Shown here piece after piece: positions 11,458 to 23,519 of a stretch of DNA of 64,000 bases. The notes under the pieces were generated by a model. The model ran no database searches and was not told where the DNA came from. It saw only the letters and a list, made by a program, of their open reading frames with translations. The translations under genes and the position numbers were made by a program. Each line of letters begins with the position of its first letter. Within the stretch, counting starts at the first letter, position 1. The stretch is from Trichobilharzia szidati. Taxonomy: Eukaryota > Platyhelminthes > Trematoda > Strigeidida > Schistosomatidae. The stretch covers positions 34,594,052 through 34,658,051 of the forward strand of contig OX235274.1 in the NCBI GenBank assembly GCA_944472155.2. The letters run 5' to 3'.

Positions 11458-12920
11458 ACTTCCGATATCCAATATCCTGATTACGAGGTAGTATAAACCA
11501 GTGATTTCTTTGAGCTCGCTTCTTGATTGTTAGGTAGAGGTTCCAGATATTCGGTGAACTTATGCGTAGTAAATCCCGCCACTCGACTGCTTTAGCTCCG
11601 GTAGACTCCAAGAGGAGTGGTGCGAGGATTGGTCAAGATTGTGGTTTGTAGTGTGCAGTATGTTGAGACTCAGCTGCTGCCGTGAGTGGAGTTTGACTTA
11701 ACACCCGTTGGTCATTCAGTGTAGTCATAAAAGTAGAAGAATAATAATAGGTTGTAGTGTAGATAATACAGGTTAAGATAAGTGAAATAATAAAGGTTAA
11801 ATAATAAAGGTGACCAAATAAAAGATAGAGTAGTCGGTACAGTGAGAGAAGACAGAACGGGTCGTGGGGATTTAGCTTGTATGCTTATCCACTGACAATG
11901 TGGTTTCAAATTTTAAGAGGATAAGTCATTGAGACACAAACCATGCATTTCTGCATGATTGTCCAGCTTCCACTTAAAGTCTCCACAGATGGCGCTGTAG
12001 TTACGGCCGCCGCCAGAGACGGCAAACTCGAAGCGAGAAGAAATGTGAACGCACTCAAGTCTTTGGTCTCTGGTGTGCTATCCTTAGCAGGTTACCTCGT
12101 GGAAACCTATAATCACTTAATGGCAGGATGCTCTTATTAGGGTGGGCCTGGTCATTTAAGATCTTGAAGACGGTGATGAGGTCTCCCCTGTGACTACGGT
12201 AACTAAGTGTGAAAAGACTTAATTTCTTTAGTCCTTCCTCATATGATTTGTTGCGGAGGCCGATCACACATTTTGTCGCTCGTCTCTGGACACTTTCTAG
12301 AACGTTAGCATCCCTTTTGAGTAGCGGAGGAACAATGATATTATGCACCCCAAGGTGTGGCCTCACATACGTCTTATACGACCTTAAGAATAGTTCTGGA
12401 ATAAGAGCTCCCAGCCACCTATGCATAAAGTGTAAATTTGCGTAGGCTTTGGCGACGTCCCTCGTGTAATTTACACTGGTGTCTAGCTTTTCTGTTAGAA
12501 TAAGACCTAGGTCGCGTTATGATGGCACACAACTGTAGTTCTGCCCACCAAGGGTGTAATTTGCACTCTGTGACCTGCCAGAATGAAGTTGTACTACTTT
12601 GCACTTCTTTAGGTTGAAAGGCATTCCGTTAGCCAGGGCCCAGTCTCCCAGAGTTTGCAGGTCAGCCTGCAATCTGTCGGAGTCTTCCGATGAGTTTATT
12701 GCTCTCCAAATCTTCACGTCGTCAACGTGTAGAAGCGCAGAGCTGTTCAGTTGACAGGGCAGGTCGTTGATAAAAATCAAAAACATCAACGGCCCTAAGA
12801 TAGAACCCTGAGGAACCCCTGATGCCGAGGTATGCCAGGATGATCGGATGCGGTTGACTTTGGTGCACAATTCTCTCTCCCCTAAGTAAACTTTCAGCCA
12901 TGCCAGACTTGTTCACTGGA
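11458..12920 (-). pseudogene. CR1-A-related retrotransposon fragment (RT to 3' end)
   Basis: Minus-strand copy from the middle of the RT domain. It reads SGVPQGSILGPLMFLIFIND, then HVDDVKIWRAINSSEDSDR; the catalytic box has changed from YADD to HVDD. Then LFLRSYKTYVRPHLGVHNII and RRATKCVIGLRNKSYEEGL. It ends at GGATATTGGATATC, the family's terminal repeat. More diverged than the other copies and frameshifted near 12500. Confidence 0.8.
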
Positions 12921-13760
12921 GATTCTATATCATTTTGCCTAGTGACACGTGTTCAGAAGACTTATAATTTCTTGAAGGTCAGCGTCATTCAGGGCAGAAT
13001 CTTCATCTTTGCTATATTTAAGTTCCATGAATGCATACCTTGGCTGCTGTAGCTCAGGTGAATGCATTACAACAGAGGGAGTTAATTTACTTTAAAGCCA
13101 AAGTATGTCTCTATCAAAAGCTCTTATAGCTCGGGAACTTTAAGCTCTTGCAGACGAAACAAGTGGAAAATTAGTATAAGGGTTAGATATAAATCAGGTA
13201 CGACAAAGAAAAACTCATGATCAGTGAAAGTCATGAAACTCCGGTAGAATATTGAAATATGTGTTATAATATGGACTTAAGTATGAAACTGAAATCAGAA
13301 TATTTGCCTTCCCGCTTCAACCTACCAGAAATTAACTACTTCCTCCATATGTGTGCTCAAATCTTACATGCTTTCACAACAGACTAATTTTCGCTTGAAG
13401 TAAGTGGTTGGCGGGACTGCGTACATTTCGTAATCTCTATTTGTGAAAGCTCCTAGGAAATGGAAGTCGGCCGCACCTTTGTTACATTAACCCTTCGCAT
13501 TCAGGATTATTAGGACGATCCAGACGAAGTAACCTGTCGTTTCCATAGGTCTACTCGACAAATGGAACGAAACCACTCCCACCAAAGTAAAAATCACCGG
13601 GAACCTGACTGCCGTCCCAGAAGTAGACTCGAGAGATACATATACTACATCAGTTGGCAGGATCCCATGGAATAATTCACAAATTTCGATTAATGTAACC
13701 GTAGAAAAGCTCTGTATATTTGCTGTATGTGTGCCTCCAAAGTGAACAATAACTTCGAAG
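12921..13760. other. Spacer with nothing recognised
   Basis: No credible ORF, RNA gene or known repeat seen between two CR1-type elements. Confidence 0.4.
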
Positions 13761-13814
13761 ACAGATTTCAGATTTCAGATTTATTGGTTGAGGATAGAAG
13801 GCTTGGAGCCTATT

Positions 13815-16588
13815 TTAATCCTTTTCTAGTAAATTTCTGTGGTTGTCCAAACCCTTCTTGAACGAATCAACTGAGGTTGCAGACACCACTTCTTCTGGGA
13901 GTCGGTTCCAAGAGTTTATGACTCGACGTGAGAACCAGTACTCAACAGCAATGTGATTTCTTCTTGGCTTTTGAACTCTCCTGCTATGTCCTCTAAGGTG
14001 TTCCAACCTGGTGGGAAGGAAAAGAGAAAATAGGTCAGGTCCGTAGTCATTATTTAAAATTTTAAACATTGTGATTAAATCTCCTCTCTGCCTACGGTAT
14101 GACAAGGAGAAGAGATTTAAACTGTCTAGTCTTTCCTCGTATGATAAGTTAGTCATGCCATGAATCATACGTGTTGCTTTCCTTTGAACCTTTTCTAGAA
14201 TAAGTGAGTCTCCTTTTAGACAAGGGCTGGCGGCCTGGATGCAGTTTTACAGTCTTCACCTCACCAGAGATGTATATAAGGAGGTGAACATATCTCTGGT
14301 GATTCTAGTGAAGGCTCTACGAATTGCCCATAATGACCTGAAACTACGTGCAGCCACCGCGCGACAGTGTGCTGTAGTTTTTAAGTCGTGGCTAACTCTG
14401 ACACCTAAGTCCAAGTAAGTCTGAACTGATGGAAGTGTAATTCCCTCTAGTTCATAAGAGCTCGTGCTTGCTTGTCCAATGCGCATGGTTTCACATTTTG
14501 TCACGTTTATCGGGAGCATCCATTCTATGGACCACTCTGACAATTTGTTGAGGTCCTCTTGCAACGTGGACGTGTCACTATTGCCCTTCAGCTCTCTCCA
14601 AATTTTTAAGTCATCTGCGTATAGGACCATAGGGGAATCGGTGATCAGAGATAACTCATTGATATAGGTGAGAGGAGAGGTCCAAGTACCGTGCCTTGTG
14701 GCACTCCGCTGCGTACTGCTGTCCAAGAGGAGAGTTTCGAGTTGATCATAACCCTCTGCCTCCTATCTATGAGGAATTCCCTGAGCCAGTTTAGTAAGCT
14801 GCCTTTGATACCAAGACTTTCCAACTTCATGAGTAGTCTTTTGTAAGGTACTTTATCAAAGGCTTTGCTGAAGTCTATGAAGACGACGTCAACGGGTCTT
14901 CTGTTGTCCCTGGATTTAACCCAGCTTTCTCTTGCAGTGAGAAGATTTGACAGGCATGAGAGGTTCCTTCGGAAGCCATGCTGTGCTCTTGATAATAAGC
15001 TTCTATTTTCTAGATATGCCATTATGCTTTTCTTGATGATTCTCTCTAGTGTCTTAATTAAAGTGCTGGTGAGACTGATAGGCCTGTAATTTGAAGGGCT
15101 TTGTCTTGATCCTCCTTCGTGGATGGGGGTTACTATGGCGTCTTTCCAGTCACGCGGTAACACTCCGTTTTGGAGAGAAAGCTTGAAGATCGTAGTCAAA
15201 GGGCCGGCTATGTGTGCTGATAACTCCTTGAGAAGCCTTGGGTGAAGATTATCAGGACCCATTGATTTCCCTGCATCTAGTTTCCTTAGGCAGTTGAGCA
15301 CGATGCCTTGGTCGATGTCAACGGAATCTATCCCATGTTCTTCTGATGCAGCCAGAGCTGATCCTATAGGCAGTGACGACTCCTGAGTGAAGACTTGGGA
15401 GAAGTAGTTTGCCATTGCTTCGGCTTTTTCTTAATCTTCTTCGATTGTATCATTGTCAATAGTCAGGTTTGGGACACCATTGGATGTTTTATTCCTGAAG
15501 TTCATGTACGAGAAAATTTTCCTAGGTTGTGCCTTTGCATTTTGAGCCAGGTGTGCTTCGAATTTCATCCTTGATTTGCGGATTTCTGCAATAGCTTTAT
15601 TTCTAGCAGTGTTATATAATTGCCTGGTCTCAGAAGTCTCAAGTGTGGCAAACAAGTTCCAACATTTGTGTTTACGTCTAAGTAACATACGAATCTCTCG
15701 GTTTATCCAAGGAGGGCAGTGTTTCCGACCCTTTGGGACAGACCAAGGGATGAAAGGTTCAGTTACTTGGGCGTAAAGTTGTTTAAATTGGTTCCATGCG
15801 GCTTCTACTTGAGACTCTGGGTTGATGTACCAGTTTACTGAGTTGGCTGCTGAGACGATTGCATTTATATCAGCCTTCCAAACGTTTGGTCGAGATGGGG
15901 TTTTGGCCCTTGCTGCCGTTGCTGTGAACTTGAAAGTGAGCACAGCATGGTCACTTCTTCCTAAAGGAGGAAGATGTTGTATGAGATCTACATCCTCACC
16001 TTGGGAGAACAATAGGTCCAGAGTTGAGGAGGAGTGCTGTGAGTCATAGCGCGTAGGCTTGATGATATATTGGACTAGAGCTAACGATATACTAGATTCC
16101 AGCAGTTTATAATCAAAGGAGTTGACTGAGGATGGAGTTGTTAGGCTCGTCCAGTCAACTGTTGGGGCATTGAAGTCGCCAACTACGAGACTTCGACATT
16201 TCGAGGTCCAGGAGCGTAGCTGCTCTATCAGGAAGTCATCTGCACTGCAGTTAGGACTGCGGTACATAGCAATGAGGTCAGTGTCTTGGCCTATGCATTT
16301 AAGTCTGCAGCGTAGAAGTTCGCACGACTCACTTTCGTGAGCGAGTGCTTCGATACTACGCACGGTTAAGCATTTCTTGAGGTAGATGACTACGCCACCT
16401 CCTTTGCGGTTTAGTCGGTCCACCCTGTGCAATTCGAAGTTTGGCAGAGTAACTTCGCTGTCAGTGACATCGGGTGTGAGCCATGTCTCTGTGATAATAA
16501 TTACATCCGGGTTTCCGGAGTCTATCTTGTTAAACAGCTCAGTCTGTTTGTTTAACAGGCTGCGGACGTTTGTGTAGCAAACTGGCAA
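13815..16588 (-). pseudogene. CR1-B ORF2: endonuclease-reverse transcriptase with one stop and a few frameshifts
   Basis: The endonuclease spans 16588-15431 with motifs VIIITETWLTP, VVGDFNAPTVDW and LGRSDHAVLTF. A single in-frame TAA at 15433-15431 separates it from the RT (from 15430; KLDAGKSMGPDNLHPRLLKE, FIDFSKAFDKVPYKRLLMKL, GVPQGTVLGPLL). A small indel near 14670 shifts to YINELSLITDSPMVLYADDL (catalytic YADD near 14611-14622). Another shift near 14200 leads to the C-terminal FSLSYRRQRGDLITMFKILN part, ending 13815. The ORF opens right after a stop with TTG, so it has no AUG. Few lesions suggest a fairly young copy. Confidence 0.85.
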
Positions 16589-16800
16589 TTAAGTTTGGTG
16601 CTTCCCCGGCCTACCCACAGAGGTTTCGGGATCATTAAACTGCGAACTTGAACAACCCGAAAACCCTTAATCTTAAGGTTCTTTTCGCCGTTTCGGCGTC
16701 GTTCGCTTAATTCTATGGCCGCAGACTGTCTTTTGATACGGTCTGCCAGGCTTAAGTCGGCGTGGACATATATGCCTGATCCTTTAAGTTTACGTTTCAT
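16552..16800 (-). CDS. CR1-B ORF1, C-terminal fragment
   Basis: Encodes a basic end (MKRKLKGSGIYVHADLSLAD, then RRRNGEKNLKIKGFRVVQVR) and stops at 16552. It overlaps the open ORF2 frame by about 37 nt, with ORF2 in the -1 frame. Likely the RNA-binding ORF1 product of CR1 elements; the 5' part is missing. Confidence 0.6.
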   Translation of the reverse strand: MKRKLKGSGIYVHADLSLADRIKRQSAAIELSERRRNGEKNLKIKGFRVVQVRSLMIPKPLWVGRGSTKLNCQFATQTSAAC

Positions 16801-16819
16801 TAACACCAGAACACATGTC

Positions 16820-19710
16820 CTTATTTGAATATTATAATTATTCCCTAGTGTTTCGAGTGGAAAATAGTGCATCAACAACACATTTTCACTTTGTTCTATT
16901 TTCTGCTATCCTCTACGGCTGGATCCACGATTGTCCACAAACTTTCATCTGCTCCTCACACGATTTCTTCCATGGCACCCTCGGACAACAAACTCGTCGT
17001 TTCCCATTCAGGTTCCACTTGAGCAATGGCTAGCACGGGACATCATTCGACGGTCTCCTCAACGTACGCTCGATCCATCTCCATTTTCTCCTACATGTCT
17101 GTTAACAGTAGGTTGCTGGTTGGTTTGTTCCTATAGTTTCTTGTTACTAATTCTCTCTGGCCTCCTGGCCAGCGAAGGCAGCTGTTGAGAAAAGTCTGCA
17201 GGGGCCAGTTGGAAATCCTTTTCGTGACTGATACGCAGTACAAGTTTCTGACTCATATAGAAGAACTGACTGACCTCACATTTGTGTTGAATAGAATCCG
17301 AATCTTGTCCTTTATGCCGAGAAGTGCAGAAAAATTCCAAACTGGTTTCAGGTTGAATAAGGCATATCTTGCCTTTCCGATTCTGGCTGGCTTTGAAATC
17401 TTCATCTGTTCTGCCTCCGGTTGAAGGAATGTCCCCTAGATAAGCGAAGGAAGTAACCTCCTTCAAGTTTCTCCTCTTCATGGTGATTGATGCTGTTTGT
17501 TGTTGCTGTTGTTGTTGGTTGGTTATCTTCATCACCTCCATCCCCACTATGTTCACTTGCAGTCCTCTTCGGCCACACATTCGGTTTGAGACTGGACATA
17601 AATCATCTGCAAAATTCAGATCTTCTAGAGTCTTCTTATCAGTGGTCCGGCGTATTCCTGACTCCTCTCTCCCAACAGTCTGATGCATAGTGCAGACCAC
17701 CACAATTAAAAATATCACCCCTGTGTACATTTCAACTGCGTTTTCTCTTGTGGAGTGAGGCGTAATTCGCCCTTCTTTGGAAGCTCGGCAATGTAGCCTT
17801 CATTCCAATCAGTAGGCACCTTCCCTTGTTTCCAAACATTTTGCAATAGTGGTGTCAGCATATATGCTGCACTCTCTTGGTCTGTTTTCAGTGCTTCAGC
17901 AGGAATCGCACCTAACCCTGCCGCCTTCCTAGTCGGCGTTCAGTAGCTTAACCGCATTCGGGATTTCCGCTTTCGTTGGAGGATTAGTGTCCACTGGCAG
18001 GCAGTTCTGTGTTGCTTTTGGTCATGGTGGTATTTCTGACCGAGAGACAGGTGATGGTGGGTTCAACAGTCCTCTGATTTGATCAGTCCATTGTTTGATT
18101 TGTTTCTCCTTCAACGCAGTCAGGTTCCCTCGAACGCCTTCTTTTGGTTTCATCATCTGGGTTGATCTCTTCTTTGATAGAAATCTGGCTACCTGATATA
18201 ATGTTCTGAGGTCTCCTTTACCTGCGACCAGCCTGCCAGTTCTGCTTTAGTTGCCGGCCAGTGTGTAGTAGAATTTTCTTTCGTCTTTCCTAGGACTTTT
18301 CTTCACTTCTCTCTTGATTTAGTGCAGCGTACACTGAACTCAGCTTCTCCTTCTGTTGTTCCTCTTTGCATTGAGTCATCTTCTCTTTCACCATCCTCCT
18401 CTTCTCGATTAGCTTCTAGGTACCTTTCGAAAGCCATTCTTTGTCGTCTTTTCCCTACTCTTTAGAACACTCGTACAAGTTTCCTTGAACATCAAAATCA
18501 GAGAGTTAGTCTCAATGTTCTTTTACGCAGGCTTCCTCAGTGATGCCACGTAGTGTCTCCTACTTCTTTCCAATCTGATCTGTAGTAAAAGCATCCCTTG
18601 TAGTTTTGTCCTTCAGTTTCATAATGTTGAACTTCAATCGTGGCCTGTCTCCAGTTGAAGGCTGTTTGAACTAGATGATGGTCTGAGCCCACATCTACTT
18701 TATATCCAACAGGCTGCGTCGCCACTTCCTTGAGCAACACTGAGATGAAATCTATTTGGTTTGTTGTGTGTTCGTCAGCCAAAATCCATGTTGCTGTGTG
18801 TATATCCTTGTGCTTGAACACGCTGACTCCAATCACCAAATCCCTCAAAGCGGAGAATTCTACGAAGAGTTCTGTGTTATTTGCTCCCAGTTTGGTATTC
18901 ATATCGCCCATAAGGATTACAAATAATAATAATGTATCGTATCATTATTGAATTAAACAGTAGTCCTCCAGGTTGCGCAGGAAAATCGACTTCGTTTCGT
19001 TTTCAACCCGTAGTTGTAGGCATACGATAACCGACCAATATTGAGGTAAGTACAACGTTTACAAGGGATAATAAGCCGTTTTAGAAAAGTGAAGGTGCTA
19101 AGGTGAATCATTAAAATGTAATGAAATAGGTAAGTGCGATGTATCATTAACAGATGCATTCATAAAGGAAATAAAATAGGAGACTATAATCCCTAAGCTG
19201 ACAAAGTTCATTTGCAATGTATAATGCTACCCATATAGATGTTACTATGGTGATGTCCGCTTTTGGATTTAATACAATTATCCACAAGCCGTTTGTTTTT
19301 ATTTCATAACTTTTTGTGTATTTGGTGCACAACCGTACCCTATAGAGAATAGGATATCACCATTTGGGATGTTGTACATTATTGTTTGGAGTTGTCTATA
19401 AAAATCTTCTCTTGTCCCTCATTGTGCTTAGCGTTAGATAATTGTGACCTTCCTTCCCACTGGCTTAAATCTTGCTGCTGTAATCCTATTTAAGGAGACT
19501 TATTCCCGCTGCATTAGGGCTTCCACTGCCATTAATAACATCATGATAGCCACTCACTGCCTCAGTCTACTCGTGTTTGTCATCTGGGTGGCCGTAGTAG
19601 ATTAGTGACTCACCAGTTGAAAATTCTGACAGTTAACATCCATTCCATCTGCTCTCATAGATCCCCAGCACTTAAATACCAAATCTCATTTCTAGAGTTA
19701 CCTGGGCAGC
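16820..19710 (-). pseudogene. SR2/RTE-like retrotransposon, decayed
   Basis: RTE-type LINE on the minus strand. Eroded endonuclease frames lie at about 19700-19370 and 18911-18537 (MGDMNTKLGANNTELF, NQIDFISVLLKEV, VGSDHHLVQTAFNW). The RT palm part is at 17730-17131 (DKKTLEDLNFADDLCPVSN, catalytic FADD), followed by SFAYLGD. The 3' region gives the usual RRRWKWIGHTLR block in broken frames and ends near 16820 with an AAT-type tail. About 460 nt of unrelated sequence (18912-19370) interrupts the endonuclease. Confidence 0.75.
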
Positions 19711-19714
19711 CTTC

Positions 19715-22700
19715 CTAATAATAATAATAATAATTTTTGCTTTATTCCAAAAACAGTATTAATGATACAGCAAGGAATTTTCAGCATTCAGTACAGTATT
19801 GCATCTAATTTACTCAAAAACGACAACAACAAACAAAAAAATAGATAAACGGAATAATTAATACATAATAATGATAACAAAACGTTTTTATAGCAGCCAT
19901 TTAGCAAATTACTGTAAGCAGTATGGAGAAAAATACGCATAAAGTATAAAATTATAGTAATAATAGTAATAACAACTAAAATACAAATAGCAAAGTTATA
20001 ATTAAACGATAGAAAGGGTGACACCATAGAATTACAGAAAGATGAACAATGAAAGGGTCGATTCACTATGCTAATTACATAGTAACTTATATGTTTCACT
20101 TCTAACAGTGTCTTCATCACATAAAATACGGGCTAAGTACGATATTGTAGAATTTTCGTACTTAGTGGTACGAGCATATAATTTCTCGTTCTCGTTCTAC
20201 CTGATGAGATACAAGGGGATAATTGTGAATAAAGAGGGTGCAGAGGGTCTGACAGTACAGCCTTTGCCCAATTTTTACAGGAATTTACGTGTCTCTCGAC
20301 TATGGTATTGGCGAGATCACGCAGTGGCAAACCACAAGCCCTACTCACAGCATTTAATACTCTTCGTAATACGGCATAGTCTTTTTTAAGAAGCCCAGGA
20401 AAGATTAATGGAGAACAATAAAGTAAAATGGGTAAAATACAGGAGTTTAAAAATCGCAGAACTAAAGGTTGGCTGATACCTTGTTGTCTTAACTTTTTAA
20501 TGTAGAAGGTAAGACGAAACATTTTCTTAGAGACCAATAAAATGTGAGATGACCATGAAAGGTCCGAGGAAAGAACTAATCCAAGGTATTTAATGCTTGA
20601 TTTGGTTTCAATTTCTGTACCACCTATGCTACAGGCATCATGGGAACTAACTAGTTCATGTATGTCACGTCGATGGTTGAAGGTAAAGTTAACTGCCTGA
20701 CATTTGGAAGGATTTAACATAAGACCATTTGACTTAGACCACATGCTGATGTCCAACAGAAAGCTATTAAGTTTGGAGCAGTCAGACTCAGAAGTGATAG
20801 GCAGTGATACAGTCAGATCATCAGCATATTTGACAAAATTGGTTTCGTTTAAATGTGGCAGGTCCTGTAAGAAGAAAGAAAAAAGAAAGGGAGAGAGGAC
20901 GGCACCTTGAGGAACACCGGCTTTTGTAAGCAAAGCAGAAGGAGATTTGCCATTATATGCAGTATACTGCATTCTATCAGAAAAATAAGAATGCAACCAA
21001 CTCTTAGCCCAGGATGCTGTGTGCGTCAAGGAGAGCTTATTTAATAAAAGGCCCCTAGGTACAGAGTCAAACGCAGATGTGTAGTCTAGGAAAGCACCAC
21101 GAACATATTTGACACCTTTGTCTAAACAAGAAACAACACTATGATATAAGACAACCGCAGCATCCAAGGTACTTCTACCATGTTTTTATGCAAATTGCTT
21201 AGGATCATTAAAAGCTTTCAATGAAGGTTCAAGACGAAGTAAAAGTAGTTTTTCCATCAATTTTAAAAAAGGAGAAGTAATTGCAATAGGCCTAAATTTA
21301 CTATCGGTACCAGAAGATTGTTTTGGTATAGGGACAATTTTAATGTTTTTCCATGCAGAAGGTAGAACATTACTGGAAAAGGAAGCATTAAAAATATTAG
21401 TAAGAGGGTAACACAAAATATCAGCACAGTTCCTGAGGACAATGGCAGGTACGCCATCAGGACCAAGGCTTTGGGAAGGCTTAAGAGAACGGAGACATTT
21501 AAGCACATCAAGGGTATTAAAACCATTAAAATTATTGTCTACGTGATTTGTATCATTAGGAAGGATATCGTCAGAGGAGCGTATGAAAGACTTATTAAGA
21601 TTATTAACATTAAGAGATTGTACAGAATTACACCGCTTACCGCTAGTTATTTCTTTAAAAAGTTTCCATAAACTAGAAGGGGTTTTACATGACAAAAATC
21701 TTTGGTTGTATAAAACATTTAGTCTGTGCATTTCGAGTTTTATCAGAGGATTTAGCTTTTTTACACCTGACTTATCATTTGTTTTGAACAACAGTTCTTT
21801 ATCTCTACGGAGCTTTTTGAGATATGGAGAAGAGAAACGGTCAAAACGAGTGAATAATTTTTCTTTAGGACAACATATTTCCAAACAGAATTTAAGATAA
21901 TCTGTGGTGTTTGTGATTGTGTCATTTAATGTTTGTTCTGTAAATAGGTCCCAGTTAGTATCTATCAACATGCATCTGAGTTTGCTTAGATTATCTTGTG
22001 AGTAGCATCTCCGTTGAAATTTACTGTAGAGGTGAGAGAAGACACGTTTGTGTGATTTAGAATATATTTTAGGCAGTACACGTATGATGCAGTGGTCAGA
22101 GTTCAATACAGGAGCACGTTTGCGAGCTTCATATATACCAACATCATTGATGAATACTAGATCTAGTGTTTTTTCGAGACGGGTAGCAAAGTTAACAATA
22201 TTGTCATGGCCAAGTGATATAAGGAAGGAGTGATCACAAGAGTTAAAATCGCCAGTCACTATTGATAAAGAGTTCTCGAAACAAGCTGCAGCAAAAGCGG
22301 TGAATTCATCTGCGAACATAGATAAATCCGACATGGTACAGCCAGGAGAGACATAAACATTAGAAATATAAATGAATTTGTATTTTGACAAGTGTCTCGG
22401 GCGACATCTGACAGTGATGCAATCAATGTAGTCATTCGAGAATTTGAAACAAACATAGTTAGAAATAGACCATTTTGAGTGAATAAATGTAGCTACTCCT
22501 CCGCCGCATTTTTCTTGGAACAAACACGGTCTTGTCGGAATACATTAAAATCATTTAAAGATACTATATTGTCATCATATGAGTCATGAAGCCAGGTTTC
22601 TTGTAGAGTTACAATACCAGTATTATGATAAGTTTCGGACAACAACAGGGACTGAAAATCCAGGATTTTGTTAGGCAGTGACCGACAGTTGGTACTAACG

Positions 22701-23090
22701 ATAACCGGAACAGTAGTTTGATGTATGGGTGTAGATTTTAAAGCACGTTGCCAACCACCATGGTGCTTTTTCTTGAGTTTATTGCAAATATGAAAGTTTT
22801 TAGGTTTTAAGCATTTTATATAATCCCGAGAGTGAATGTTACGATTAGAATGCATAATTTTAAATGTAAACACCAACAAAATATGAGTAAATAGATGCAA
22901 AATGTACATGGAATATGGTAGCCCAAAATGTTCAAACAGGCCGCCAAGGTCAAGGTCGTATATCCTAGCCAGTCTCGTATATTGTAAGAACATTCCACGT
23001 CCCCATTCTTCTTCGTACTTTCATCGAGAGAAGACACGTCATCTGGTTGACTGGTTTTCCAAGTACATTCACCAGCTCGAGTCATTTCGC
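19715..23090 (-). mobile_element. SR3/Jockey-like non-LTR retrotransposon, almost complete ORF2
   Basis: The minus-strand element ends with GGAATAAAGCAAAAATTATT and AAT repeats. It has endonuclease and RT in one frame broken only by one frameshift near 22510 and one stop at 21186. A 5' leader up to about 23090 precedes the ORF. The 3' tail (GCTGAAAATTCC, GGAATAAAGC) is shared with the copy at 58660-59925 and with the SINE at 42836-43022. Confidence 0.85.
20133..22860 (-). pseudogene. SR3-like ORF2: endonuclease and reverse transcriptase
   Basis: The endonuclease start is on the frame 22993-22493 (VIVSTNCRSLPNKI, VTLQETWLHDS); a small indel near 22510 moves to 22523-21186 (CGGGVATFIHSKW, SIVTGDFNSCDHSF, LNSDHCIIRVLP, then RT motif SLGPDGVPAIVLRN and PIAITSPFLKLMEK). 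One TAA at 21188-21186 interrupts DPKQFA|KHGRST; the frame then runs from 21185 to 20133 with YVRGAFLDYTSAFDSVPRG, AGVPQGAVLSPFLFSFF and NFVKYADDLTVSLP (catalytic YADD near 20818). Two lesions in 2.7 kb make this a recent copy, though inactive as read. Confidence 0.85.
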
Positions 23091-23118
23091 CTCCCCAATT
23101 CCAGCGAAGTTTGTTTTT

Positions 23119-23249
23119 TCCATATTAGTTTGTTTATTAGGTATATCACACAGTGAAACAGTATTATTTACTGGATGATATTTCGAACAAAATTTATTGT
23201 TCATAATCATATCACTGTGTGATATACCTAATAAACAAACTAATATGGA
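23119..23249. repeat. Penelope-type terminal repeats in head-to-head palindrome
   Basis: 23119-23155 and 23213-23249 are perfect 37-nt reverse complements around a 57-nt spacer. The spacer holds the GAACAA/TTGTTC hairpin next to TTTCGAAA-like sequence (minus strand). The same blocks flank the element at 41.8-42.1 kb. No ORF lies between the arms. Confidence 0.75.
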
Positions 23250-23379
23250 ACTACTCACTGCTACATTTCCCAAGTTTTACACATATATTAATAAGTTTGT
23301 TTTTCGTATATTTTGTATATTTAATAATTTCATTGTGAGTGGAAGTTTCTTTAGCAGTTTGATAGCTTTTCTGATGTAG

Positions 23380-23510
23380 CGTAGCTAGCCCCACGCCTAA
23401 CCCTCATTCTTCACGCAGGCTTGGCACCGGCTAGAAAGCTAGCAGGCTAGTAAACTAGGCGAGGTTAGTACAGTGGCCGGGAATCAAACCCGGGAAATAG
23501 TACGTATTTT
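23380..23510 (-). mobile_element. tRNA-derived SINE, partial
   Basis: On the minus strand it has box B GGGTTTGATTCCC near 23484-23496 and a body resembling the other SR2-tailed SINEs (TAGCTTTCTAGCCGGTGCC). Head and tail are eroded. Confidence 0.5.
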
Positions 23511-23519
23511 TTGACTGAG

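Larger units (their letters stand above)
13761..16810 (-). mobile_element. CR1 family B non-LTR retrotransposon, 5'-truncated, nearly intact ORF2
   Basis: Holds the end of ORF1 (16552 side) and a long ORF2 with apurinic endonuclease and reverse transcriptase. The 3' end carries tandem TCTGAAA units (13761-13782 on the minus strand), the CR1 hallmark of a short terminal microsatellite. It lacks the ORF1 start. Its sequence differs clearly from CR1-A. Confidence 0.85.

Noticed and set aside
23197..23260. Active hammerhead ribozyme in the PLE terminal repeats
   Set aside because: CGAAA and a hairpin are present but the CTGATGA box is missing (GATTATGA in its place) in all these copies.
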